Below are positions 1-9,204 of a stretch of 60,834 nucleotides of DNA, piece by piece; position 1 is the stretch's first letter; each line of letters opens with the position of its first letter. Source of the DNA: Candidatus Ornithospirochaeta avicola (GTDB lineage: Bacteria; Spirochaetota; Spirochaetia; Sphaerochaetales; Sphaerochaetaceae). The stretch lies in NCBI GenBank assembly GCA_019113245.1, contig DXHU01000002.1, positions 1 through 60,834 on the forward strand, given 5' to 3'. The notes beneath the pieces were generated by a model. It did no database searches and had not been told where the DNA came from. It was given only the letters and a program-made list of their open reading frames with translations. A program made the translations under genes and the position numbers.

Positions 1-24
1 AAAGTATTAAGTGAATTCATGAAT

Positions 25-140
25 ATCCTGGTGACCATAGCAGAGTGGAAATACACGTTCCCATCCCGAACACGTAAGTAAAACGCTCTAACGCCGATGG
101 TACTTGAGCTTGCCTCAGGGAGAGTAGGTAGCTGCCAGAT
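25..140 (+). rRNA. rrf: 5S ribosomal RNA
   Basis: About 116 nt with the usual 5S landmarks: the conserved CCATAGC near the 5' end, the loop around CCCATCCCGAAC, the GCCGATGGTACT segment, and GGGAGAGTAGG before the 3' strand. The ends (CTGG near position 27, CCAG near 137) pair as helix I. A T-rich stretch follows directly. This is presumably the last gene of an rRNA operon whose 16S and 23S lie outside the window. Ends are approximate by a few bases. Confidence 0.93.
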
Positions 141-297
141 TTTTTTATTTCTCTTACTTTTGAATATCACAAATAATTTTATATTTATACTTATATTTTT
201 AATATTATAATTAAAGTATACAGTATAAATAATAATTTAAATCATATAATAATTATATTGAATAAATATTGTATATTCTTGCATTGTATTCTGACAA

Positions 298-326
298 TTG
301 AAGGTACATTTTCCTCCTTTTATGAT
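298..326 (+). promoter_or_regulatory. sigma-70 promoter placed for a leaderless transcript
   Basis: TTGAAG (298-303), a 17-nt spacer and TATGAT (321-326). The expected start point is about 333, only some 5 nt before the ATG at 338. There is no Shine-Dalgarno in front of that ATG, so the mRNA is probably leaderless or nearly so. The rest of 141-297 is very AT-rich and shows nothing else. Confidence 0.6.
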
Positions 327-337
327 ATTATCAAAGC

Positions 338-1372
338 ATGGCGAATGTAAGATTCAATAAACCGACACTCACTAGAAAGGATATGGATGCTGTTTTGCAG
401 ACTCTTGTGGACGAGAGAATCGGACCGGGAGAGAGAAAAAGAGAATTTTTGAAGCTCTTTGCTCAGTATGTGTCAAAAAAGGATGGTCTTATCCTGCGCT
501 CTTTCTATGATGCTTTGATTTTTTCACTTAAATCTCTTGGTCTCGAGAAGAAAAGCAAGGTCATGATAAGCATGCTTTCTCCTAAAGTATATCTTTCTGC
601 ATTGAAGGCTCTTGATCTTGTTCCGTATTTTGCAGATGTCGATGAGACATATAAGGTCATAAAAAGTGAAGAGTTTGACGAGGCTTTGAAAGAAGATGTA
701 AAGGCATGCATATTTTATCTTCCTTTAGGCTCAGTTTATGAAGAGACAGAAAAATACCGTGAAAGCGGGATAAAGATTATCGAGGATATATCTGAGAGCA
801 TTGGAAGCCAGTACAGGGACATAAAGGCCGGAATGCTGGGAGATATCGTGATTTCATCGTTTGAAGAGGATGGGATAATTTCAACAGCAGGAGGCGCTGC
901 TGTTCTGTCTGACAGTGCTGAGATAATAGAGAACCTAAAAAGCGAGCTTGAAAAGGGACGAAGATACATTGAGCTTTCAGATATGAATGCATCTCTTGGA
1001 ATTGTCCAGCTTTCAAAGATTGAGGCAACACTTTCTAGACGGTCTGAAATTTATGAGGCATTCAAGCAGTCAGCTTTAAAAGGCGATGCAGAGCTCTTTC
1101 TTGCAAATAAGCTTGACTATAAGCCAAATGGATTCTGTTTTCCTGTTCTGATAAAATCGGATATAAAAGAGATGATGGATTTTTCATCAAAGCATGACAT
1201 AGAGACTAAAAAGAGCTTTTCTGGATGTGCTGGTATGAAAAACATGGATAAGTTTGAGCGTTATCCGGTTTCCATCAAGATTATTAACAGCTCTTTGTCA
1301 TTTCCACTTTATCCACTTTTAAAGGGTACGGATATTGATATAATAGAGAAGATATTGAGGCATCTGGGATGA
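338..1372 (+). CDS. DegT/DnrJ/EryC1/StrS-fold protein lacking the PLP lysine
   Basis: 344 aa. The layout is that of the DegT/DnrJ/EryC1/StrS sugar aminotransferases: an N-terminal segment resembling the family start, the IEDISESIGS block around residues 148-157 (family IED-A-x-A-x-G, with D150 in the place of the PLP-pyridine-binding Asp), then GDI at 168-170. In active enzymes the Schiff-base lysine lies nine residues after this GDI, in an SF-x-x-x-K context. Here the residue is G179 (local SSFEEDG), followed by a GGAAVL that matches the family GGAxVx. Transaminase activity by the usual mechanism is therefore unlikely. It overlaps nadK by 4 nt (ATGA). Its function is unknown; a binding or regulatory role is inference. 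The start has no SD (see the promoter at 298). Confidence 0.75.
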   Translation: MANVRFNKPTLTRKDMDAVLQTLVDERIGPGERKREFLKLFAQYVSKKDGLILRSFYDALIFSLKSLGLEKKSKVMISMLSPKVYLSALKALDLVPYFADVDETYKVIKSEEFDEALKEDVKACIFYLPLGSVYEETEKYRESGIKIIEDISESIGSQYRDIKAGMLGDIVISSFEEDGIISTAGGAAVLSDSAEIIENLKSELEKGRRYIELSDMNASLGIVQLSKIEATLSRRSEIYEAFKQSALKGDAELFLANKLDYKPNGFCFPVLIKSDIKEMMDFSSKHDIETKKSFSGCAGMKNMDKFERYPVSIKIINSSLSFPLYPLLKGTDIDIIEKILRHLG

Positions 1373-2223
1373 GTGAAATAAAGAAAGTTCTTATCATTGC
1401 AAATGGTCTGAAAGAAGAAAGCAGAGCTGTTTCCAAAGAAATTTCTTCGTTTTTTGAAGAAAGGAATATCGCAGTATCGACTGTTTTCACTCTTTCAAAT
1501 GATGAAGAGATAAGAATTGATGATGACATTTCTTTAGTCTGCTCACTCGGAGGGGACGGAACAGTGCTTTATGCTGCACGAATGGTGCATGAGAAAGGCC
1601 TGCCGATTCTTCCTGTCAATTTAGGAACATTCGGCTATATTACAGAAGTATCAAAGGATGAATGGAAGGATGCACTCCACCATTACCTTGAAAAAGGGGA
1701 CAATCTTTCCAGGCGTCTCATGCTTAAAGTCAGCGTGATGAGGAATTCTGAAAAGGTTCGCCAGTTCTATGCCCTTAACGAAGTGACCATCTCTGCCAGC
1801 GGAATCAGCAAAGTAGTCAAGCTCCAGCTATTTCTTAACAACACTCTTGCCGGATCATTCAAGTCTGACGGACTTATAATTGCATCTCCAACCGGAAGCA
1901 CCGGCTATTCTCTTGCAGCAGGAGGTCCGATACTCTCTTCATCTCTTGCTGCATTTGTAATCACCCCAATTTGTCCGTTTACTCTTTCAAACAGACCTCT
2001 TGTTGTCTCAAGCGATACAAAGTGCAAGGTGAAAATCAATGAGAACCAGAGGACAGATTTGATTCTTTCTGCAGATGGCCAGGAATCATTTGCCCTTGAT
2101 GAGGATGATGAGATTATTATTGAAAAATCCATAAGCAGAGCCCTTCTGATAACATCTGCAAAACGAAATTTCATTGATGTCATAAGAGAGAAACTTCACT
2201 GGTCGGGAGAGTTCCATGCTTGA
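1369..2223 (+). CDS. nadK: NAD kinase
   Basis: 284 aa. Phosphorylates NAD to NADP using ATP or polyphosphate in the cytosol. The family GGDGT motif is present (LGGDGTVLYAAR, D63 the catalytic Asp), and the second signature SPTGSTGYSLAAGGPI lies near residue 170, followed by the C-terminal beta domain. Length is normal. The start ATG overlaps the previous stop (ATGA) and the end overlaps recN by 8 nt, so the DegT-like gene, nadK and recN form one translationally coupled unit. A nadK-recN neighbourhood is common in many bacteria. Confidence 0.95.
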   Translation: MSEIKKVLIIANGLKEESRAVSKEISSFFEERNIAVSTVFTLSNDEEIRIDDDISLVCSLGGDGTVLYAARMVHEKGLPILPVNLGTFGYITEVSKDEWKDALHHYLEKGDNLSRRLMLKVSVMRNSEKVRQFYALNEVTISASGISKVVKLQLFLNNTLAGSFKSDGLIIASPTGSTGYSLAAGGPILSSSLAAFVITPICPFTLSNRPLVVSSDTKCKVKINENQRTDLILSADGQESFALDEDDEIIIEKSISRALLITSAKRNFIDVIREKLHWSGEFHA

Positions 2224-3853
2224 AAGGCTCTGTATAAAGAACTATGTGCTGATTCCTGAACTTGATATTTCCTTCCCCGAAGGATTTTCTGTACTCACAG
2301 GAGAAACTGGAAGCGGTAAGACAATAATCCTTTCCGCGCTTTCTCTGCTTCTTGGAGCAAAGGCTGACAAAGAGGCAATTAGAAAGGGAGAATCCTATGC
2401 AGAAATAAGCGGAGTTTTTTCCTCAAAACAGGAAAAGATCCTTTCATTCTTAGACAGCAAGGATATATTTTCCGATGATGGAAAGATAATAATCAGAAGA
2501 GTCATCAGAGAAAACGGAAGATCTTCAGCCAGCATCAACGGTGCGCTTGTCACACTTGCAGATTTATCTGCTCTTTCTTCACTTTTAATTGATATAACAA
2601 GCCAGTTCTCAAACCAGAGCCTACTTTCAAAGGAAAACCAGATGGCGCTTCTGGACCAGAGTGCAGGACTTGATGATGAAATCAGGAAAATGAGCGATCT
2701 CTTTTCATTGTATACATCAAGCAGAGCAGAGCTTGAGAGGACTGAAAAAGAGATTTCTGATGCAGAGAGGGAAAGGGAATATAATGAATTCTGCCTTGAA
2801 GAGCTGAAGAGTGCATGTCTTTCTGAGGGAGAAGATGAAGAGGTGAAGAACACTCTTTCTGTGATTGAGAATTCTGAGGTCATACTTGAGAATATGGAAA
2901 GTGCAAAGGAAAGACTTCAGAAATCATCGGAGGAAATTTCTGCTGCACTCAAAGCTCTTGATAAAGCGCTCAAAAAGGATGAGAGCGTAGGGGAAATAAG
3001 ACGGACTCTTGAAAATCTTTCAATAGATCTTGATGAAATGATCCTCACAGTCAGGGAAAAGTGCAGCTCATATTCATTTGATGAATATCTTCTTTCCCAG
3101 CTCAATGAGAGAAACCAGATACTTTCAAGGATAAAGAAGAAATACGGTCCCACAATATCGGATGCGATAAAAAAGCAGAAAGAAATCGAAGAGAAAATTG
3201 AGAAAGCAGAAAAGCAGGATGAGATAATTGATGCACTTGAAAGAAGATGTGATGAAATCAGAAAGGAATGTGAAGCACACTCACTTTTGATCCGAAGCAG
3301 GAGAATAAAGGAAAAAGAGAGGCTTGAGAAGAAGATAACGGATGCACTTGTCCGCCTTGATATGAAGAATGCTGAATTCTATATAAAGCTAGAAGAAAAA
3401 GAACTTTCTGCACTCGGTTCTGACCGTGTATCTTTTCTGATAAAAGTGAACAAGGGCGAAAAGATTTCAGAGCTTGAGAATTCTGCAAGCGGAGGAGAGC
3501 TCAGCAGAATCATGCTTGCAATCAAGAGCAGCTTTTCCTCCCGTGGAGATGTCGAGACTCTCATATTTGATGAAATCGATACAGGACTTGGCGGAGAGAC
3601 AGCCTACAATGTCGCATCAGAGCTTTCAAGCCTTTCATCCAGCCATCAGATTATTGCGATAACGCATCTTGCGCAGATTGCAGTCAAAGCCTCATCTCAT
3701 TTTCTTGTAAGCAAAAAAGCAGAGGATGGAAGAACAGTTTCACATATCCGCATGCTTGATAATTCTGAGAGAGTGGAGGAGACGGCACGCCTTCTTTCAG
3801 GAAAGGTGAATGACATCTCGCTCGCACATGCGCAAAGCTTACTCAAAATTTAA
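2216..3853 (+). CDS. recN: DNA repair ATPase RecN
   Basis: 545 aa, an SMC-like ATPase of double-strand-break repair. Walker A GETGSGKT lies at residues 29-36. Long charged coiled-coil stretches occupy roughly 150-380. The ABC signature SGGELSRIMLAIK and Walker B LIFDEIDTGLGG lie in the C-terminal quarter, followed by the HQIIAITHLAQIA switch segment typical of RecN. Length is standard. It is the last gene of the nadK operon; its 3' end overlaps by 15 nt the 3' end of the opposite-strand GH57 gene, leaving no space for a separate terminator. Confidence 0.95.
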   Translation: MLERLCIKNYVLIPELDISFPEGFSVLTGETGSGKTIILSALSLLLGAKADKEAIRKGESYAEISGVFSSKQEKILSFLDSKDIFSDDGKIIIRRVIRENGRSSASINGALVTLADLSALSSLLIDITSQFSNQSLLSKENQMALLDQSAGLDDEIRKMSDLFSLYTSSRAELERTEKEISDAEREREYNEFCLEELKSACLSEGEDEEVKNTLSVIENSEVILENMESAKERLQKSSEEISAALKALDKALKKDESVGEIRRTLENLSIDLDEMILTVREKCSSYSFDEYLLSQLNERNQILSRIKKKYGPTISDAIKKQKEIEEKIEKAEKQDEIIDALERRCDEIRKECEAHSLLIRSRRIKEKERLEKKITDALVRLDMKNAEFYIKLEEKELSALGSDRVSFLIKVNKGEKISELENSASGGELSRIMLAIKSSFSSRGDVETLIFDEIDTGLGGETAYNVASELSSLSSSHQIIAITHLAQIAVKASSHFLVSKKAEDGRTVSHIRMLDNSERVEETARLLSGKVNDISLAHAQSLLKI

Positions 3854-6136
3854 ATACTTCAACAGTCTGTCCAGAAGATGAGAGTCTATGCCGGCTTTTT
3901 TCTCACCAGTGTAATACGGATAAAGTGCATTCTGTATATTGAAAAGCTCAGGCTCAAAGCTGTGAGAGCGGGAAAGCCTCAAGCATGAGAGGATTTTCAG
4001 CGCATAGTCTGCTCTGAGGTTCACTTCTATTTTCTTTGCAATGCTGTCAATGAAGATGTTGAAGAGCCTCTTGATACAGTCCCTTTCATATTCCCTTCCA
4101 CTTCTGAATACAAAGGCAAGGACAAGATTGATTCTTGCACATGTTCTTTCATCAAGAATGTCATCACGTTCAGGGTTGAGCATAGATTTGACAATCTTTA
4201 TCGCAAGACCCAGGTTCTCAATCGTCTGTGGGCTTTTCTCAAGTCCTTCACGGAACAGAAGGCTGTAGTGATACATGCTCTGGCTCATTGTCTCAATCTG
4301 GCTGTAATAGCTTGTATTCATCATGTTGTCTATCCATGCAAAGCACTGTTCAGCCAGACGCTGCGGTATATCCCTGTTCTCAATATGGAGCTTTCTCATA
4401 ACGTTCTCATCATCTGATTTTTTACCGATGAAGAGATTGAGTCCTCTCTCGATGTTGCTGGAGGAATATATTGAGAAGTGATAGAGCCTGAGGTTTGTCT
4501 CATCTTTTATATCAAGATAGAAAACCTCATCTTCCTTCCAGCTTTTCATCAGATGATATTTTCCATATCTGTCTATCCTGTCGCTTTCTGCTGAAAGAAG
4601 AATGTTCAGATAAAAGGCTAGGCTTGCCTCACTTTCCCCGCTTAATCCAATAAGCTCTTCCTGGGCAATCTCCATTGCAGATTTTCCATCCTGGCCTATT
4701 GCCCTCCTGAGGTCGGAAAGGAAGGGAAGCATTATGTCCCCGATATAGAATTTCTGAGAAAGCCTTATCGCATAGAGGGCAAATCTGATGGCGTGCCGTG
4801 ACTCGATTGAAGAGACGTCAGAGTAGTTGAACGTGCAGCTTGTGAAGCTGTACATTATGTTTCTCTTTGCGTTGAAGAGCTGTGCCATCTCAGAGTCATT
4901 CTTTCTATCAAAATCATAGCGCTGATGCAGTGAATGGAGGAAATCATCCATATTTGTAAAGCCCATGAAAGCAGTTCCTGCAAGACGCATCAGTGATTCT
5001 GTATCAACATCCTTGTTGAGTATTCTTGAAACTTCTTTCTTGAATATGTCATCAATCTGCTTGTTGAGCCTGTTGAGACTGTCTCTTAAATAGTGTCTCC
5101 AGGTAAGGATGATCTCATCTTTATCCTCACTCTGGTTTTCCTTTCTCCAGCGTTCTGTGTTGTTTGATATGCTTGACCAGGAGATATCACCTTCATTCTC
5201 TGTGATTTTCAGCTTTGCCTTGTAACACGGCTTGTATTTTTCATAAAGCACTCCGTAGTTGGTAAGCGCAAAATCATCTCTCTGCTTTATCTTCTCGCTG
5301 AGCGCCGCCAGAGCCATGTCAGCAAAGCTTTCATGATAACCGTAGATTTCCCCATCAGTTGCTGTGTTGATGTACATTGGGTTATCTCGTCCTTTTATCT
5401 CAAGAAGCTTGCTGTAAACTGCGTCAGCATTCCTCAGAATGTGATTGAAGCTTATCTGATGAGCCATCTCATCTGATGAAAGAAATGCTGTGATCTTCTT
5501 TCCTCCAAGGCCTTCAAGGACAAACGGCCTGTCATATATGAATGGAAGATTTGCACTCTCTCCTGACAGTGCCATTATCCTTTCAATCTGAGCGGCAGAA
5601 AGAATGACGAATTTTATTCCTTCATCTGCAAGATCTTCTATTACAGACTCATTGATTGCGCATTCTGCTAGCCACATTCCTTCAGGCTTTCTTCCAAAGA
5701 AATGCTCGAATGCCTCAATTCCCCATGCAATCTGGACACGAGAATCCGGTTTGCTGTCGAGTGGAAGTATTGTATGGTTGAACGCATGAGCAATTGCATT
5801 TCCATGCCCCAGGCGCTCAAGTGCTTCTTTATCGGCATCTATAATCTTGTTGAATGTGTTCTTGTGATTGTCCTCAAGCCAGGAAAGCAGAGTGGGGCCG
5901 AAGTCAAAGGAAATGTTGTTGTAGTTGTTTATAATCTTCTGGATTCTTCCATACTGATTGAGAAATCTGCTCTCGCTGTTAGAAGCATAGCAGCAGTGAT
6001 AAATCTTCTCATTCCAGTTTGAATACGGAGCGGCAGATTTCTCGAATGCTATTATGCCGTTAACCGGATCCTGACGCGGCGGCTGATAGAAATGAGCATG
6101 AATCACGAGATCCAGTTTGTCATTGTTTCTGTCCAT
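3839..6136 (-). CDS. GH57-type glycoside hydrolase with DUF3536
   Basis: 765 aa. The N-terminus carries the GH57 opening (VIHAHFYQPPRQDP, residues ~11-24). Further GH57 motifs are MWLAECAINESV, whose Glu corresponds to the catalytic nucleophile (the usual WLPE reads WLAE), and NTATDGEIYGYHE, whose Asp matches the acid/base position. The long C-terminal half fits the DUF3536 module found fused to GH57 in this family. Likely acts on alpha-glucans in the cytosol, as no signal peptide is visible. The exact substrate is unknown. It is transcribed divergently from the DUF4912-GH57 pair, with which it probably shares alpha-glucan metabolism. The usual histidines near YGHHH are partly replaced by Tyr. 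Confidence 0.85.
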   Translation of the reverse strand: MDRNNDKLDLVIHAHFYQPPRQDPVNGIIAFEKSAAPYSNWNEKIYHCCYASNSESRFLNQYGRIQKIINNYNNISFDFGPTLLSWLEDNHKNTFNKIIDADKEALERLGHGNAIAHAFNHTILPLDSKPDSRVQIAWGIEAFEHFFGRKPEGMWLAECAINESVIEDLADEGIKFVILSAAQIERIMALSGESANLPFIYDRPFVLEGLGGKKITAFLSSDEMAHQISFNHILRNADAVYSKLLEIKGRDNPMYINTATDGEIYGYHESFADMALAALSEKIKQRDDFALTNYGVLYEKYKPCYKAKLKITENEGDISWSSISNNTERWRKENQSEDKDEIILTWRHYLRDSLNRLNKQIDDIFKKEVSRILNKDVDTESLMRLAGTAFMGFTNMDDFLHSLHQRYDFDRKNDSEMAQLFNAKRNIMYSFTSCTFNYSDVSSIESRHAIRFALYAIRLSQKFYIGDIMLPFLSDLRRAIGQDGKSAMEIAQEELIGLSGESEASLAFYLNILLSAESDRIDRYGKYHLMKSWKEDEVFYLDIKDETNLRLYHFSIYSSSNIERGLNLFIGKKSDDENVMRKLHIENRDIPQRLAEQCFAWIDNMMNTSYYSQIETMSQSMYHYSLLFREGLEKSPQTIENLGLAIKIVKSMLNPERDDILDERTCARINLVLAFVFRSGREYERDCIKRLFNIFIDSIAKKIEVNLRADYALKILSCLRLSRSHSFEPELFNIQNALYPYYTGEKKAGIDSHLLDRLLKYLNFE

Positions 6137-6255
6137 AAAGTCATGATAACAGAAAAAAATCTATTTTTCATCTTTGTTGCATCTTTCCCTATATTTTTGT
6201 CTTGCTTGACTAAAAGAGATAAATCTGTTTACTCTGAAATTGGCAAAGGGAAGTT

Positions 6256-6963
6256 ATGATATTAATTAAAATTGATTCCCTCTCTACTCAGGAGCTTATC
6301 AACATAGCTCTTGATGAAGGCATAATGAATGCGGAGAAGATGGAGAGGGAGGATTTGATAAACGAACTCAAGGAAATCTACGAAGTTGATGAGGATAATC
6401 AGGAAGATCCTTCTGTAAACAGAAGATTTCTTTTTGGAATCACAGACTACCGTGATATTGACAAGGCTTTATCCATGCTTCCAGGGGTAGAGGATCTGCC
6501 TCAGATTTATCCGGTCACGGGAATTCATCTCATGTACAAGAATCCTTTCTGGGGATATGTCTACTGGTCTGTAAGTCCATCAGATATGGAGAGACTTGAG
6601 ATAAACAAGGTAAGCGAGTACAAGCTTTCTCTGATTATCAGCCATGAAAAAGCAGATGATGAGGTTTTCGAGTTTGCTGTAAACCTTGACGATTATGAAT
6701 GGAATGTGGGACTGCCTGCACATGGTGGAAAGGCTATATGTAAGCTCATGTGCATAGAAAACGGCAAGGAAAAGGAAATCTGCAGGAGCAACAGCATCGA
6801 TTTAATTGATTCTTACTGGCTTGAGCATGAGGATGAAATCAAATACAACGACTCTCTTTTCCGCTTATATCTTTCAATGGATATTTCCAAGGACGGAGAC
6901 CTGGCTGAAGGACCTGTTTTAAAAGAAATTGTAGAAAAATATAGACAGGAGGATGCTAAATGA
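6256..6963 (+). CDS. DUF4912 domain protein
   Basis: 235 aa. The central part (residues ~60-200), with IHLMYKNPFWGYVYWSVSP and LWxxED-like segments, matches my knowledge of DUF4912, a family often encoded beside GH57 branching enzymes. The N-terminus (~1-45) resembles a Rho-N/SAP-like helical segment (STQELINIALDEG...). Molecular function is unknown; a glucan-binding or scaffolding role is inference from its neighbour. SD AAGGGAAG lies just before the ATG. The stop overlaps the branching-enzyme start by 4 nt, indicating translational coupling. The 119-bp gap to the divergent GH57 gene holds the presumed promoters of both directions. Confidence 0.75.
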   Translation: MILIKIDSLSTQELINIALDEGIMNAEKMEREDLINELKEIYEVDEDNQEDPSVNRRFLFGITDYRDIDKALSMLPGVEDLPQIYPVTGIHLMYKNPFWGYVYWSVSPSDMERLEINKVSEYKLSLIISHEKADDEVFEFAVNLDDYEWNVGLPAHGGKAICKLMCIENGKEKEICRSNSIDLIDSYWLEHEDEIKYNDSLFRLYLSMDISKDGDLAEGPVLKEIVEKYRQEDAK

Positions 6964-8543
6964 GCAGATATCATGTAAATTTCATTCTGCATGCACACCT
7001 GCCTTATGTAAGACATATAGACTATCCGAGATTCCTTGAAGAAGACTGGCTATATGAGTCTTTAAATGAATCATACATTCCGCTTTTCAGAAAGCTGGAC
7101 AGGCTGGAGAAAGATAATGTCAGTTTCCACCTGACAATATGTTTTTCTCCGACCCTTCTTACAATGCTTGAGGATGAAAAACTCAAAGAAAGGTTCAAAA
7201 ACTACATGGACCTTCATATCGATCTTGGCAGAAAGGAAGTTGAAAGACTATCTGCGGATGAGGAGAAGCTTCTTCTTGCAAGAAAATATCTGAAGGACCT
7301 GGAGGAGAACTGGGCTTTTTACGCAGAGAACAATCTTTCTCTGATTCCTCTCATCAAAAGAATGAGGGATAATGGGCATATTGAGCTCATGACAACAGCC
7401 GCAACTCACGCATACCTTCCGCTTTACAGGGAGTATGAGACAGCAGTGAGGGCGCAGATTGAGCTGGGTATTTCGACATTCCGCCGCATCTTCGGTTTTG
7501 ATGCTGATGGTTTCTGGCTTCCTGAGTGCGGCTATTATCCCGGACTTGACAGTATATTGAGCCAGTATGGCATTAAATACTGCCAGCTTCCAAGCCACAG
7601 CGTTATCAGCAGCCGTGACAAGAGCATCGGCGCGGGCTACATGCCTGTCACAATGCCATCAGGCCTCAATGGCTTTGTCCGCGACTGGCAGATAACGAGC
7701 CTCATCTGGTCTGACAAATCCGGTTATCCTGCAGATGAGGACTACAGGGAGTTTTATCGCGATATCGGCTATGACCTTCCTCTCTCATACATTGCACCTT
7801 ATATCCATGAACCTGAGGTCAGGGTCTTCACAGGCTTCAAGTACTATGCGATTACAGGAAAGAATGACGAGAAGAGGGTGTATAATCTTGATAAAGTAAA
7901 GAACAAAGTCCTACTTCATGTGAACAACTATATCTATCACATAAAGAGAAAGGCTCTTGCGATAAATGCTCTTGGAATTGATGAGCCCGTTTTCAACCTC
8001 TGCTATGATGCAGAGCTATTCGGGCACAGATGGTATGAGGGTCTTGATTTCCTCGAAGAGTTCCTCCGCCGTATTTCAGAGGATGAGCAGGCTGACCTCA
8101 CGCTTCCTTCTTCTGTTCTCTCTGATAACACAATCAGAAAGGAAAGTCTTTTCATAAATGACTGTTCCTGGGGTCTTGGCGGGTATTCTGATGTCTGGCT
8201 GGACGGATCAAACAGATGGATTTACCGCCATATTCATGAGGCAATTGAGAGAATGGAGGAGCTTACAAGGAGATTCCCTGATCAGGGAACGCTGAAAAAG
8301 AGATTTTTAAATCAGGCATCACGCGAGGTGCTGCTTGCCATGAGCTCGGACTGGGCATATATAATGCATGACAACACAAGCGTCACATATGCTGAAAAGA
8401 GGCTTAGAAATCACCTTGGATCGTTTAATGTCGTCTATTCTTCCATGTGCAAGAACTCAGTCAACACTGAATGGCTGATAAAAGCTGAAAAAAGAAATCT
8501 AATTTTCCCGGAAATAGATTACCGGGTCTTCAAAAAGAACTGA
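6960..8543 (+). CDS. GH57 1,4-alpha-glucan branching enzyme
   Basis: 527 aa, the usual length for GH57 branching enzymes, which cut alpha-1,4 glucan and rejoin it as alpha-1,6 branches. It opens with FILHAHLPYVRH and PRFLEEDWLYES, diagnostic for the family. Catalytic residues are visible: nucleophile E189 in FWLPECGYYP and acid/base D350 in YDAELFGHRWYEG (commonly GHWW in relatives; here GHRW). A helical C-terminal domain with a SSDWAY motif completes the fold. It is coupled to the DUF4912 gene (ATGA overlap) and followed by a strong terminator. No glgA, glgB or glgC genes occur nearby. Confidence 0.9.
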   Translation: MSRYHVNFILHAHLPYVRHIDYPRFLEEDWLYESLNESYIPLFRKLDRLEKDNVSFHLTICFSPTLLTMLEDEKLKERFKNYMDLHIDLGRKEVERLSADEEKLLLARKYLKDLEENWAFYAENNLSLIPLIKRMRDNGHIELMTTAATHAYLPLYREYETAVRAQIELGISTFRRIFGFDADGFWLPECGYYPGLDSILSQYGIKYCQLPSHSVISSRDKSIGAGYMPVTMPSGLNGFVRDWQITSLIWSDKSGYPADEDYREFYRDIGYDLPLSYIAPYIHEPEVRVFTGFKYYAITGKNDEKRVYNLDKVKNKVLLHVNNYIYHIKRKALAINALGIDEPVFNLCYDAELFGHRWYEGLDFLEEFLRRISEDEQADLTLPSSVLSDNTIRKESLFINDCSWGLGGYSDVWLDGSNRWIYRHIHEAIERMEELTRRFPDQGTLKKRFLNQASREVLLAMSSDWAYIMHDNTSVTYAEKRLRNHLGSFNVVYSSMCKNSVNTEWLIKAEKRNLIFPEIDYRVFKKN

Positions 8544-8551
8544 TTTTCCAT

Positions 8552-8579
8552 GGCCGCATTCTGATGCGGTCTTTTTTTT
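8552..8579 (+). terminator. Rho-independent terminator after the GH57 gene
   Basis: A stem CCGCAT/ATGCGG (8554-8559 with 8564-8569), extended by G-U and G-C pairs, with a 4-nt loop and then a run of eight T. It ends the DUF4912-GH57 operon. Confidence 0.88.
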
Positions 8580-8656
8580 CATCAATTCCTTTTAAATCCA
8601 GATTTATATCAAATTAATATAATAATTCATTGCAATATTATTTCTTTCCTATAAAT

Positions 8657-8684
8657 TTGATGAAAATAAATTTTAAAATATGTT
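8657..8684 (+). promoter_or_regulatory. candidate promoter of the division cluster
   Basis: TTGATG (8657-8662), 16-nt spacer and TATGTT (8679-8684) in an AT-rich stretch. The start point would be near 8691, just before the MraZ-box array, which fits autorepression. Other weak hexamers exist in this region. Confidence 0.4.
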
Positions 8685-8702
8685 GCATACATTCCCGTTA
8701 TG

Positions 8703-8747
8703 GTGTACTCTTGTGGTAAGAAGTGGGTGAATTTCCCATAAAGTGGC
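8703..8747 (+). promoter_or_regulatory. MraZ box array (direct repeats at 10-bp pitch)
   Basis: GTGT at 8703, GTGG at 8713, GTGG at 8723 and GTGG at 8743 fall in exact 10-bp register; the 8733 slot is empty. The fuller units TTGTGGT, AAGTGGG and AAAGTGG match the known MraZ operator style (AAAGTGG-N3 repeats in Mollicutes, TGGGN boxes at 10-bp pitch in E. coli). The array directly precedes and touches the mraZ start, so mraZ probably represses its own operon. The last unit contains a possible GTG start codon. Confidence 0.75.
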
Positions 8748-8751
8748 GCTT

Positions 8752-9204
8752 ATGAAGATGATAACCGGAATATACAACACGAGTGTGGACGAGAAAGGAA
8801 GGATACTTCTTCCTTCAAGAATGCGCTCTGCTCTAATGTCCCAGGAGCTTGTTGCCCTTCCGGGTCTTGATGAGAACCATCTGATGCTTATGACTCCTTC
8901 CTACTTCGAAGATCGGTTTTCTCAGGCTGTGCTTTCCTCTGACACGGCAATGTTTGATAAAGGAAAGCGCAGCCTCATTAGAAAGCTCATTGCACCGGCT
9001 GTATACATTGAGCTGGATGCATCGGGACGTGTGAATATTCCTCTTTCGCTGAGGGAGAAATATTCCATTTTGAACAAAACAGATGTCGCTCTTGTTGGAA
9101 CAGGCTTTTCCATTGAAGTCTGGAACAAGGAGATTTTCGATAGGGCAGAAGAAGAGGATACTACAAGTCTTTCAGACCTTGCGGAAAAGCTTAGGGAGGA
9201 CTGA
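8752..9204 (+). CDS. mraZ: MraZ transcriptional regulator
   Basis: About 150 aa with two SpoVT/AbrB-like halves: YNTSVDEKGRILLPSRMR near the N-terminus and IELDASGRVNIPLSLR in the second half, the duplicated D-x-x-GR signature of MraZ. MraZ binds direct repeats upstream of its own gene and controls the dcw operon. Three in-frame starts exist: GTG 8743, ATG 8752 and ATG 8758. The family N-terminus (M-x-x-G-x-Y) fits 8758 best, and no strong SD decides. It overlaps rsmH at the stop (TGATG). Confidence 0.93.
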   Translation: MKMITGIYNTSVDEKGRILLPSRMRSALMSQELVALPGLDENHLMLMTPSYFEDRFSQAVLSSDTAMFDKGKRSLIRKLIAPAVYIELDASGRVNIPLSLREKYSILNKTDVALVGTGFSIEVWNKEIFDRAEEEDTTSLSDLAEKLRED

